A DNA stretch of 38,457 bases, taken from assembly GCA_021770245.1 (NCBI GenBank), contig JAETRI010000036.1:1-38457 (forward strand), written 5' to 3'. The notes below the pieces were generated by a model. It made no database searches. It had not been told where the DNA came from and worked only from the letters and a program-made list of their open reading frames with translations. Origin of the DNA: Lachnospiraceae bacterium (lineage in GTDB: Bacteria > Bacillota > Clostridia > Lachnospirales > Lachnospiraceae). The translations under genes and the position numbers were made by a program. This document shows positions 30,960 through 38,457 of this stretch, in pieces (the stretch's first letter is position 1; every line of letters starts with the position of its first letter).

Positions 30960-33329
30960 ATGAGTACCATCCTGGACAAGAAACAAATGACAGAAGAAGA
31001 TATTAAGCTTCACTACATCACCCCGGCCATTCAAGCCTCTTGGGGATTGGAACGTATTACAATGGAGACAAGGATCACAGATGGGCGAATCAATTTGAGA
31101 GGAAACCTTGTCGCTCGCGGGACACCCAAGAAAGCGGATTATATTTTATATCTTGCGCCCAATAAGCCCATCGCAATCATCGAGGCAAAGGACAATAACC
31201 ACTCTGTTTCTTACGGATTGCAGCAGGCAAAAACTTACGCTGCCATGATGGATATTCTTTTTGCCTACAGTTCCAATGGCGATGGTTTTCAAGAATATGA
31301 TTTTTTAACCGGAGAGGAGCGCACACTGCCCATGGACGGATTTCCTTCCCCCGAAGAACTGACAGCCCGATGGGAAAGCGGAACAAACAATGGTAGCGGT
31401 GTATCTGTTAATGAAAAGAAGGTCATTCATCAGCCTTACTATTCCAGCCAAAGCACTTATCCGCCCCGCTATTATCAGCAAAATGCTATCAACCGAACGG
31501 TTGAAGCGGTTGCAAGAGGTCAGGAGCGGATTTTGCTGGTAATGGCCACTGGAACAGGCAAAACCTACACCGCTTTCCAGATCGTTTACCGCCTTTTGAA
31601 AAGCGGGTTAAAACGAAAAGTCCTGTATCTTGCAGACCGCAACAATTTGGTAGATCAGTCCATTGACCAGGACTTCAAGTCATTGGAGAAAACAATTCAT
31701 AAGGTCAACTTCTCCAAGGACAATCCCACTACCATCACTTCCTACGAGGTGTATTTTTCACTGTACCAACAGCTTGCCGGTTCTTCGGACGACAGCGGTG
31801 ATTCCGAACCGGATGATGATGCGGTATCCCGTTTGGCAGAACTGTTTCATCCGAACTTTTTTGATCTTATTATTGTTGACGAGTGCCATAGAGGGTCAGC
31901 CAAGAAGGACAGCAACTGGCGCAAAATCCTGGACTACTTTTGCACCGCAACACAAATCGGCATGACGGCAACGCCAAAGGAAACGAAGTATATCTCCAAT
32001 ATTGATTATTTCGGTGAACCAATTTACACATACAGCCTGCGCGAAGGGATCGATGACGGGTTCCTGGCTCCGTTTAAGGTCATCAATGTAAAAACAAATA
32101 TCGGAGAAGGCTGGCGCCCCTGTAAAGGGCAGCTTGATAAATTTGGACAGCCTATTGAGGACAGGATATACACCAATAGCGATTTTGATTATACGATTAT
32201 TTTGGAGGACCGGGTTTATGAGGTGGCACGGGAAATTACGGAATATCTGAAAAGCACTGACCGGATGCAGAAAACGATTGTCTTTTGTGCTAATGAGGAT
32301 CATGCTGAGCGCATGAGGACGGCCCTGACAAACTTAAACGCCGATATGTGCCAGGTGAATCCGGATTATGTGGTGAGAATTACTGGCTCTGACATCTATG
32401 GAAAGAGCAAGCTGGACTACTTTATTTCTGTTTCCGTTCCCTACCCGGTAATCGCCACTACCTCCAAGCTTTTATCAACCGGGGCCGATTGCAAGATGAC
32501 AAAGCTGATAGTTCTGGATGAGATGATTGGTTCCATGACCGAGTTCAAGCAGATCATCGGTCGTGGCACCCGTCTGCGCGAGATGGATGGCAAAACACAT
32601 TTCACCGTCATGGATTTCCGCAATGTGACCCGTCTGTTTGCCGACCCGGATTGGGATGGGCCGATTGAGATTGATGATGGATATGATCCGGAGCATTCCA
32701 CAGGGGCAAAGGGTACGGGCTATGCTCCGCCGACAGACCCGCCTACGCCCGGCGCTTTAAAGTGCATTGTTGATGAAAGCGGATGCCGGGTACAGATTCT
32801 TGGGAAAATCGTTTCCATTTATGATATTGACGGAAAACTTCTGCGGCAGGAGAGCATTGTGGACTATACAAAATCAAATATTCTTGGGCAATACGCATCT
32901 CTAGATAATTTCGTTCAGCGTTGGTCTGCTGAGGATAAAAAGGCCGCGATCCGCGAACTGCTGAACAGACAGGGAATCGATTTGGAACAGATGAAGGCAG
33001 CGCAAGCTATGAGTGATGTGGATGATTTTGACTTCATCTGTCACGTGGCCTTTGACCAAAAGCCATTGACCCGCCGGGAGCGGGCCGACAATGTAAAAAA
33101 GCGCGATTTTCTGAGCAAATACGGCGGGGTGGCAAGAGATATTCTGGAAGCCTTGCTGGAAAAATATATGAACACCGGTATATATGAAATTGAAAAGACG
33201 GAGATTCTTCAGATTGACCCCTTTAAAAAATTTGGAAAACCGTCGAAGATTGCCTCCTACTTTGGCGGCAAAGCGGGATATCTTCGGGCAGTAAAGGAAC
33301 TGGAAGAAGAACTCTATAGGACGGGTTGA
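30960..33329 (+). CDS. hsdR: Type I restriction enzyme R subunit
   Basis: A 789-residue motor/nuclease subunit that cuts DNA lacking the host methylation. The PD-(D/E)xK nuclease is near the N-terminus (DYILYLAPNKPIAIIEAKDNN, Glu and Lys about residues 74-76). The helicase part has Walker A MATGTGKTYTA (about 196), DECH box IIVDECHRGS (about 306), MTATP, and the motif VI region FKQIIGRGTRLRE. A C-terminal helical domain follows, as needed for binding HsdM. ATG 30960 is behind AAGGAGGGG. The stop is next to the hsdM start (same operon). Confidence 0.96.
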   Translation: MSTILDKKQMTEEDIKLHYITPAIQASWGLERITMETRITDGRINLRGNLVARGTPKKADYILYLAPNKPIAIIEAKDNNHSVSYGLQQAKTYAAMMDILFAYSSNGDGFQEYDFLTGEERTLPMDGFPSPEELTARWESGTNNGSGVSVNEKKVIHQPYYSSQSTYPPRYYQQNAINRTVEAVARGQERILLVMATGTGKTYTAFQIVYRLLKSGLKRKVLYLADRNNLVDQSIDQDFKSLEKTIHKVNFSKDNPTTITSYEVYFSLYQQLAGSSDDSGDSEPDDDAVSRLAELFHPNFFDLIIVDECHRGSAKKDSNWRKILDYFCTATQIGMTATPKETKYISNIDYFGEPIYTYSLREGIDDGFLAPFKVINVKTNIGEGWRPCKGQLDKFGQPIEDRIYTNSDFDYTIILEDRVYEVAREITEYLKSTDRMQKTIVFCANEDHAERMRTALTNLNADMCQVNPDYVVRITGSDIYGKSKLDYFISVSVPYPVIATTSKLLSTGADCKMTKLIVLDEMIGSMTEFKQIIGRGTRLREMDGKTHFTVMDFRNVTRLFADPDWDGPIEIDDGYDPEHSTGAKGTGYAPPTDPPTPGALKCIVDESGCRVQILGKIVSIYDIDGKLLRQESIVDYTKSNILGQYASLDNFVQRWSAEDKKAAIRELLNRQGIDLEQMKAAQAMSDVDDFDFICHVAFDQKPLTRRERADNVKKRDFLSKYGGVARDILEALLEKYMNTGIYEIEKTEILQIDPFKKFGKPSKIASYFGGKAGYLRAVKELEEELYRTG

Positions 33330-33334
33330 TAAAC

Positions 33335-34861
33335 ATGGGAAATTTATCAGGATTTGTAAAGCGGCTGCGGGATATTATGCGGAACGATGCCGGCATTAAC
33401 GGCGATGCCCAGCGTATTGAGCAGATCGCGTGGCTGCTGTTTTTGAAGGTATATGACGCCAAAGAACAGGACTGGGAAATGGATGATAGTAGTTATTGCT
33501 CCATCATCCCCGCGCCCTGCTGCTGGTCCAATTGGGCTCACGATGATAAATCCGGCTCGGTCATGACGGGGGACAATCTGTTGAACTTTGTCAATAACAC
33601 CCTCTTTCCGGTTTTGAAAGGAACGGATATCAAGGGTGAAGACGGCGCGGTCAAGATTGAGGGCATTCGCGTGACCGCTGACACGCCAATCAAAAAAGCC
33701 ATCGTTCAAACCGCCTTTGCCGATGCAAACAACTATATGAAGGATGGCGTTCTACTTCGCCAGTGCATCAATGTGATTGACGATTTGGACCTGAGCGATT
33801 ATGATGAAATTCACGCCTTTGGTGAAATCTATGAATCCATTTTGAGAGAACTGCAAAGTGCCGGATCCGCTGGAGAATATTACACGCCTCGTGCCGTCAC
33901 TGATTTTATGGCTCGGATGATCCAACCAAAAATTGGGGAACAGATGGCTGATTTTGCTTGTGGTACCGGCGGTTTCCTTACCAGCTGGCTCAAGGAGTTG
34001 GAAACGCAGGTCAGGACAACGGATGACCGAACCGCCTACAGCAATTCGGTTTACGGGATTGAGAAAAAGCAGTTCCCTTACATTCTCTGTATCACGAATA
34101 TGCTGCTTCATGACCTGGATGTGCCGCAGGTGTATCACGGGAACTCTCTGCTACGGAATATCCTGGACTATACGGAATCCGACCAGTTTGACGTGGTGTT
34201 GATGAATCCCCCTTACGGTGGGAATGAGAAAGCGGATGTAAAAAATCACTTCCCGACTGACCTTGCCAGCAGCGAGACTGCCGACCTCTTTATGTCAGTT
34301 ATCATGTACAGGCTGAAGAAAAACGGCCGGTCGGCGGTAATCCTGCCGGATGGCTTTCTATTTGGAACAGATAACGCGAAAGTGGCGATCAAGAAAAAAC
34401 TGCTGTCAGAATTCAATCTCCATACTGTGATCCGTATGCCGCACAGCGTATTTTCTCCCTATACGTCCATCACGACCAACATCCTATTCTTTGACCGCAC
34501 AGGCCCTACCAAAGAAACATGGTTCTACCGACTGGATATGCCGGAGGGGTATAAAAATTTCTCCAAAACCAAGCCCATGAAGTTGGAGCACTTTGCCCCG
34601 GCGGTGGATTGGTGGAGCCATCGCGAAGAAATTACCATTGACGGGTTTGACAAAGCAAAAAAATACACGGCAGACGAACTTCAATCAAGGAATTATAACA
34701 TCGATCTCTGCGGTTATCCTCATGAGGAGGAAGAAATTCTTCCGCCAAAGGAATTGATCCAGCAGTATCAGGAAAGGCGGGCCAGCCTGAATGCGGACAT
34801 TGACCGGATTCTTGCTCAGATCACAGAGATACTTGGAATTGATTTGACGGAGGATGAATGA
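33335..34861 (+). CDS. hsdM: Type I restriction-modification M subunit
   Basis: A 508-residue N6-adenine DNA methyltransferase. The N-terminal helical domain (RIEQIAWLLFLKVYDAKEQ) is followed by GEYYTPRAVTDFMARMI, the AdoMet site DFACGTGGF (about residue 205) and the catalytic NPPYGG (about 291). The C-terminal part ends in a coiled helix (IQQYQERRASLNADIDRILAQ) that contacts HsdS. ATG 33335 is preferred; a TTG at 33326 overlapping the hsdR stop is an alternative. It overlaps the next gene by 8 bases. Confidence 0.96.
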   Translation: MGNLSGFVKRLRDIMRNDAGINGDAQRIEQIAWLLFLKVYDAKEQDWEMDDSSYCSIIPAPCCWSNWAHDDKSGSVMTGDNLLNFVNNTLFPVLKGTDIKGEDGAVKIEGIRVTADTPIKKAIVQTAFADANNYMKDGVLLRQCINVIDDLDLSDYDEIHAFGEIYESILRELQSAGSAGEYYTPRAVTDFMARMIQPKIGEQMADFACGTGGFLTSWLKELETQVRTTDDRTAYSNSVYGIEKKQFPYILCITNMLLHDLDVPQVYHGNSLLRNILDYTESDQFDVVLMNPPYGGNEKADVKNHFPTDLASSETADLFMSVIMYRLKKNGRSAVILPDGFLFGTDNAKVAIKKKLLSEFNLHTVIRMPHSVFSPYTSITTNILFFDRTGPTKETWFYRLDMPEGYKNFSKTKPMKLEHFAPAVDWWSHREEITIDGFDKAKKYTADELQSRNYNIDLCGYPHEEEEILPPKELIQQYQERRASLNADIDRILAQITEILGIDLTEDE

Positions 34862-35870
34862 ATTGATGGATACCCGGTTTTATGAACAGATAAGGTTGAT
34901 ACTGGAAACCGCCCGGAATCAGGCGTATTCCGCAGCCAATTCCGCGATGGTACAGGCTTACTGGAGCATCGGAAAAAGCATTGTCGAGCAGCAGGGCAAA
35001 TCGGAACGTGCGGAATACGGCAGGAAGTTATTGCAGGAGCTTTCAACGCAATTGACTCGTGATTTTGGCAAAGGCTTTACGGCCTCCAATCTACGGAATA
35101 TGCGCCAGTTCTATTTGACGTTTCCGAATTGCTACGCACTGCGTAGCAATTTAAGCTGGACGCATTACCGTATGCTGATGCGTGTCGAAAATGAGAAAGC
35201 ACGTAATTTTTATCTGGAAGAATGTGAAAAGGCAAACTGGAGTACCCGTCAGTTGGAGCGGCAGATCGACAGTTTTTTCTATGAGCGGCTTCTCTCGTCA
35301 CAGGATAAGGAAGCGGTGGGCAGCGAAATCCACTCATTGGAACCCGCCCAAAGGCCGGAAGATGTGATCCATGACCCTTATGTCCTTGAATTTCTGGGTA
35401 TGAAGCAAAGCGCGGATTTCTATGAAAAAGATTTGGAAAGCGCGCTGATTGGAGAGCTTCAGAACTTTCTGCTTGAACTTGGCCGCGGCTTTTCATTCGT
35501 TGCCAGACAAAAACACATTGATCTGGACGGGGAGCATTTTTATATTGACTTGGTTTTTTACAATTATATCCTGAAATGCTTTGTGTTGATCGATCTGAAA
35601 ACGGGCAGGCTGACCCATCAGGATATTGGGCAGATGGACAGCTATATCCGCATTTTTGACGAACTGCAAAAGGGTGAGGACGACAATCCCACCATCGGTA
35701 TCATTTTGTGTTCTGAGAAAAATGAGGCGATTGCGAAGTATTCCGTCTTGAACGAGGGGAAACAACTCTTTGCCTCCAAGTATCAGTTAACGCTTCCAAC
35801 GGCGGAGGAACTGGAACGATATATTGAAAACGAGCGCCGCAAGTACGAGGAACGGGAGGATATTTTATGA
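34854..35870 (+). CDS. yhcG: YhcG-like PD-(D/E)xK nuclease (DUF1016)
   Basis: A 338-residue protein of the YhcG/RpnC-like DUF1016 family. The N-terminal DNA-binding half has AYWSIGKSIVEQQGK, LTRDFGKGFTASNLRNMRQF and LSWTHYRMLMRV. The C-terminal half is a nuclease domain with HFYIDLVFYNYILKCFVLIDLKTG (Asp and DLK residues) and GIILCSEKNE. It sits inside the type I operon between hsdM and hsdS, with overlaps at both ends (8 and 4 bases), a known but variable position; it may be a second nuclease of the system. ATG 34854 touches GGAGG; ATG 34866 is a possible start. Confidence 0.92.
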   Translation: MNELMDTRFYEQIRLILETARNQAYSAANSAMVQAYWSIGKSIVEQQGKSERAEYGRKLLQELSTQLTRDFGKGFTASNLRNMRQFYLTFPNCYALRSNLSWTHYRMLMRVENEKARNFYLEECEKANWSTRQLERQIDSFFYERLLSSQDKEAVGSEIHSLEPAQRPEDVIHDPYVLEFLGMKQSADFYEKDLESALIGELQNFLLELGRGFSFVARQKHIDLDGEHFYIDLVFYNYILKCFVLIDLKTGRLTHQDIGQMDSYIRIFDELQKGEDDNPTIGIILCSEKNEAIAKYSVLNEGKQLFASKYQLTLPTAEELERYIENERRKYEEREDIL

Positions 35871-37459
35871 CCGCACAGCAATTGAAAAATTCTATTCTGC
35901 AAATGGCTGTGCAGGGTAAGCTGGTTCCCCAGGACCCGAACGATGAACCTGCCAGTACGCTGCTGGAGCGTATCCGTGCCGAGAAGGAGCGACTGATCCG
36001 GGAGAAGAAAATCAAGCGGGAAAAGAACCCTTTCGTCATCTTCCGGGGAGCCGATAATATCCCTTATGAGAAAGTGGGGGATACCGTCACGCCGCTGGAG
36101 GTGCCGTTTGAGATCCCGGAGAGTTGGGAGTGGGTACGGCTTGTTGATGTTTGCGAATACATCCAACGTGGTAAATCTCCCAAATACTCACCAATAAAAA
36201 GGTATCCTGTAATTGCCCAAAAATGCAATCAGTGGAGTGGTTTTTCCATTGAGAAGGCACAATTTATTGAACCTGACTCATTGACATCCTATGGTCCTGA
36301 GCGTATACTGCAAGACAACGATTTGATGTGGAACTCTACCGGCCTTGGAACGTTGGGACGGATGGCAATTTATAAGATTGAAGCTAACCCGTATGGCCTA
36401 GCTGTTGCAGACAGTCATGTCACTGTAATTCGCCCGTTCAAGCAACTTGTTCTGCCAGAGTATTTATATTTCTATTTTTCTAACCCGACAGTCCAAAGCG
36501 TAATTGAAAAACAGGCTGATGGAACTACTAAGCAAAAAGAATTGGCAACAGCAATGATTAAGGCATATTTGACACCGATTCCACCATTAGAGGAGCAACG
36601 CCGAATTTTAACAAAATTATCTGAGGTACTTCCCATAGTCCAGAACTACAGTAAAATATATGACGAGTCCAAAGCAATGCAGAATGCCTTCCCCAATCGT
36701 CTCAAGAAATCCATTCTTCATCAGGCTGTCCAAGGCAAGCTTGTGCCGCAAGACCCCGCAGATGAACCGGCAAAGGCTCTGCTGGAGCGCATCCGGGCGG
36801 AGAAACAGCGGCTCATCCGGGAGGGCAAGATCAGGAAGGACAAGCACGAATCCGTCATTTTCAGGCGGGATAATTCCCATTATGAGCTGGTGGACGGCGT
36901 GGAGAGGTGTATTGATGAGAAATTGCCGTTTGAAATTCCGGAAAGTTGGGCGTGGTGCAGGCTTTGTAACCTGTGTGAAGCAATTTTTGATATAGATCAC
37001 AATATGCCTAAAGAAGACCCGGACGGTGTGTTGTTTTTATCAGCTAAGGATTTGCTTGATGATGGAACCATAAACACAACTCATAATATAAAACATATTA
37101 GCAAGGCCGATTATGAGCGATTATCACGCAAAGGGACTCCTATACATGGAGATATACTATATTCGCGTATTGGAGCTTGCCTTGGTAAAGCTCGTATTGT
37201 CGATTTTGATACACGATTTCTTGTTTCATACTCATGTTGTACGATTCGGCCTCTTCAGATTAACACCGAATATTTGCAAATGTTATTAGATGGCGGTTTT
37301 GTATTACAACAAGCAAAGGAAAAAACACAATCAATCGGAGTGCCGGATTTAGGAATACAGATGATTAAAAATTTTCTCATACCACTTCCGCCAGTCAATG
37401 AGCAGCGCCGTATAGTAAAGAAAACTCATGGATTATTTTTGATCTGTAATCAACTATAA
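35867..37459 (+). CDS. hsdS: Type I specificity subunit, two target domains
   Basis: A 530-residue DNA-recognition subunit. Two conserved helical repeats are nearly the same: LKNSILQMAVQGKLVPQDP near the start and LKKSILHQAVQGKLVPQDP near residue 283, each followed by LLERIRAEK. Each precedes a target domain (about 80-255 and 340-515), both ending in IPLPP/IPPLEEQRRI-type sequence. The target domains are visibly more AT-rich than the conserved parts, as expected when they are exchanged by recombination. The protein ends early after VNEQRRIVKKTHGLFLICNQL-like residues, close to the convergent recombinase gene. It overlaps yhcG by four bases. Confidence 0.93.
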   Translation: MTAQQLKNSILQMAVQGKLVPQDPNDEPASTLLERIRAEKERLIREKKIKREKNPFVIFRGADNIPYEKVGDTVTPLEVPFEIPESWEWVRLVDVCEYIQRGKSPKYSPIKRYPVIAQKCNQWSGFSIEKAQFIEPDSLTSYGPERILQDNDLMWNSTGLGTLGRMAIYKIEANPYGLAVADSHVTVIRPFKQLVLPEYLYFYFSNPTVQSVIEKQADGTTKQKELATAMIKAYLTPIPPLEEQRRILTKLSEVLPIVQNYSKIYDESKAMQNAFPNRLKKSILHQAVQGKLVPQDPADEPAKALLERIRAEKQRLIREGKIRKDKHESVIFRRDNSHYELVDGVERCIDEKLPFEIPESWAWCRLCNLCEAIFDIDHNMPKEDPDGVLFLSAKDLLDDGTINTTHNIKHISKADYERLSRKGTPIHGDILYSRIGACLGKARIVDFDTRFLVSYSCCTIRPLQINTEYLQMLLDGGFVLQQAKEKTQSIGVPDLGIQMIKNFLIPLPPVNEQRRIVKKTHGLFLICNQL

Positions 37460-37463
37460 AACC

Positions 37464-37493
37464 GGGGCATACGTTGCTTCTGGTGTATGCCCC
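37464..37493. terminator. Convergent stem between hsdS and the recombinase gene
   Basis: GGGGCATAC (37464-37472) pairs with GTATGCCCC (37485-37493), loop 12 bases, between two convergent stop codons. There is no clear T-tract, so it may be a weak terminator or a recombination landmark. Confidence 0.55.
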
Positions 37494-37499
37494 ATGCTC

Positions 37500-38309
37500 T
37501 TACCAATCAATAACTGTGTCCACAATCTCCCGCTGTTCCGTAGCGGTCTTGCGAAGATAGATGCGGGTTGTTTCAATGCTCTCGTGGCCCATCAAATCCG
37601 CAAGAAAGGCGATATCGTTGCATTTTTCCAAGAAATTCTTTGCAAAGCGGTGGCGGAACGAGTGTGGATAAACAACGGCAGTGTCGATGCCATAGCGCTC
37701 CGCCAGCTTTTTCAACTGCCCGGAAATCCCCCGCGTTGTGATTCTCTCCCCGAAGCGGTTTAAAAAAATGAAGCCGCTTTTCTGCCGTTTTTCATCAAGC
37801 CAGGAAAGGGCTTCATTTTGCAATGACTTAGGGATGTAGATGCGCCGCAGTTTGCCGCCCTTGGAGTAGAGGTCGAGATGGCCCAGCCGGACATGTTCCA
37901 CTTTGATTTGGATCAGTTCGCTGACTCGTGCTCCGGTGGCCGCAAGGAAGCGGATCACGAAATACCAGAGCAGTTCATCGTCCCGCTTCAAGCAAGTTTT
38001 GAAGTATTCGTAGTCGGCCTCGCTGATGACATTTTCCAGAAACGCTTTCTGCTGTACCCGGACGAAGGGCTGCTTCCACTTTTCCCTGCCGATGCTCTCC
38101 AGATAGCAGTTGACGGCCCGGAGGCGCAGGTTTACCGTCTGCGGCTTGTAGCTGTCAATCAGCCACGACTTATAGACTCGAAGGTTCTTCTGCGTGACCG
38201 AGCCATACTGGGTGCTGAACTGCCGGACGGCGAAAAGGTAAGACGAAATGGTGTTTTCTGAGAGGTTGGAGCCCCTTAAGTGTCTTTCAAAGTTTTCATA
38301 ATCAATCAT
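37500..38309 (-). CDS. Tyrosine recombinase, probable hsdS invertase
   Basis: A complete 269-residue XerC/D-like tyrosine recombinase. The N-terminal SAM-like domain runs to about residue 85. The catalytic residues are Arg128 (ATGARVSEL), Lys153 region (SKGGKLRR), His216/Arg219 (YPHSFRHRF), His242 (LMGHES) and Tyr251 (TTRIYLR). Encoded convergently beside hsdS, it matches the recombinases that flip hsdS fragments in phase-variable type I systems; a second, partial hsdS is expected beyond the window edge. ATG 38309 was chosen because AAAGGAGG lies in front; a longer frame to 38456 has no support. The ribosome site is inside a 14-base inverted repeat. Confidence 0.92.
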   Translation of the reverse strand: MIDYENFERHLRGSNLSENTISSYLFAVRQFSTQYGSVTQKNLRVYKSWLIDSYKPQTVNLRLRAVNCYLESIGREKWKQPFVRVQQKAFLENVISEADYEYFKTCLKRDDELLWYFVIRFLAATGARVSELIQIKVEHVRLGHLDLYSKGGKLRRIYIPKSLQNEALSWLDEKRQKSGFIFLNRFGERITTRGISGQLKKLAERYGIDTAVVYPHSFRHRFAKNFLEKCNDIAFLADLMGHESIETTRIYLRKTATEQREIVDTVIDW

Positions 38310-38336
38310 GGTGAAAGACCTCCTTTCACCATGATT
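38304..38336 (-). promoter_or_regulatory. Hairpin over the recombinase ribosome site and start codon
   Basis: AATCATGGTGAAAG (38304-38317) and CTTTCACCATGATT (38323-38336) are perfectly complementary with a 5-base loop. On the mRNA the Shine-Dalgarno AAAGGAGG lies across arm and loop, and the start ATG is in the other arm, so folding would block translation. As DNA the dyad could be an operator or a recombinase site. Confidence 0.7.
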
Positions 38337-38457
38337 ATACTTAGGCAATTGCGAAACGCCAGAACCCGCATAAATACGGGATTCTTTTTGGTACAAAATA
38401 AAACATCTCCTCAATGGTTTATGGTAAAATAGAATTGTCCAGAAACTATCAGCCAAT
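38337..38457. other. Window end: leader region of the recombinase gene
   Basis: Contains a minus-strand TATAAT (38341-38336) without a convincing -35, and a small stem CCCG/CGGG around CATAAATA (about 38368-38383) followed by T-rich sequence on the plus strand. No gene is seen; a further hsdS part may begin beyond the edge. Confidence 0.4.

Overview
The window looks like chromosome of a spore-forming member of Clostridia, most likely Lachnospiraceae. The evidence is the block spoIIGA-sigE-sigG-ymxH-nrdR, Spo0A-type boxes, strong AGGAGG ribosome sites, moderately high GC, and many dispersed palindromic repeats. The family assignment is inference; no rRNA or tRNA gene is present.

Layout. 1-2.9 kb: an aldo/keto reductase whose 3' end runs into a palindromic repeat, a gene-poor stretch with a candidate small RNA and tandem Spo0A boxes, a truncated P-loop kinase and an alpha/beta hydrolase. 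3.0-13.3 kb: the sporulation and housekeeping block. It holds spoIIGA (one frameshift), sigE, sigG, an AAA ATPase, ymxH, a YitT/YczE-like membrane protein, nrdR, a MATE transporter, a ferredoxin-type aldo/keto reductase, a HicB-like protein and a DacF-type D-Ala-D-Ala carboxypeptidase. 13.3-25.3 kb: a sugar operon. It holds a FadR-type GntR regulator, an ABC importer without its ATPase, a broken sugar isomerase, a flavin/Fe-S oxidoreductase, a RhaA-type isomerase, an aldo/keto reductase, an ASRT-family small protein, an L-xylulokinase-like FGGY kinase and a UlaE/SgbU-like 3-epimerase. 25.3-29.8 kb: a secreted protein of unknown function, a second MATE transporter behind twin hairpins, an AlkZ-related protein, a TIGR04076 protein and a small conserved protein. 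29.9-38.4 kb: a defence island. It starts with an internally deleted tyrosine recombinase, followed by type I restriction genes hsdR-hsdM-yhcG-hsdS and a convergent intact tyrosine recombinase of the kind that inverts hsdS.

How the genes work together. SpoIIGA processes pro-SigE, and SigG acts later in the forespore. The sugar operon reads most simply as import of a sugar, isomerisation to L-xylulose (RhaA enzymes also act on L-lyxose), phosphorylation, and 3-epimerisation to L-ribulose 5-phosphate. Nearly identical GTCGGACAACC sites upstream of gntR and upstream of the binding-protein gene suggest that the GntR protein controls both.

The most unusual feature is a family of palindromic units, often in tandem, that end exactly at a GGGAG-type Shine-Dalgarno sequence in front of a start codon (nrdR, the sugar-binding protein, an aldo/keto reductase, the second MATE gene). 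In internal units the same GGGAG faces a CTCCC and could be sequestered. A second repeat type is a 210-base near-perfect hairpin after dacF, with a shorter relative after ymxH.
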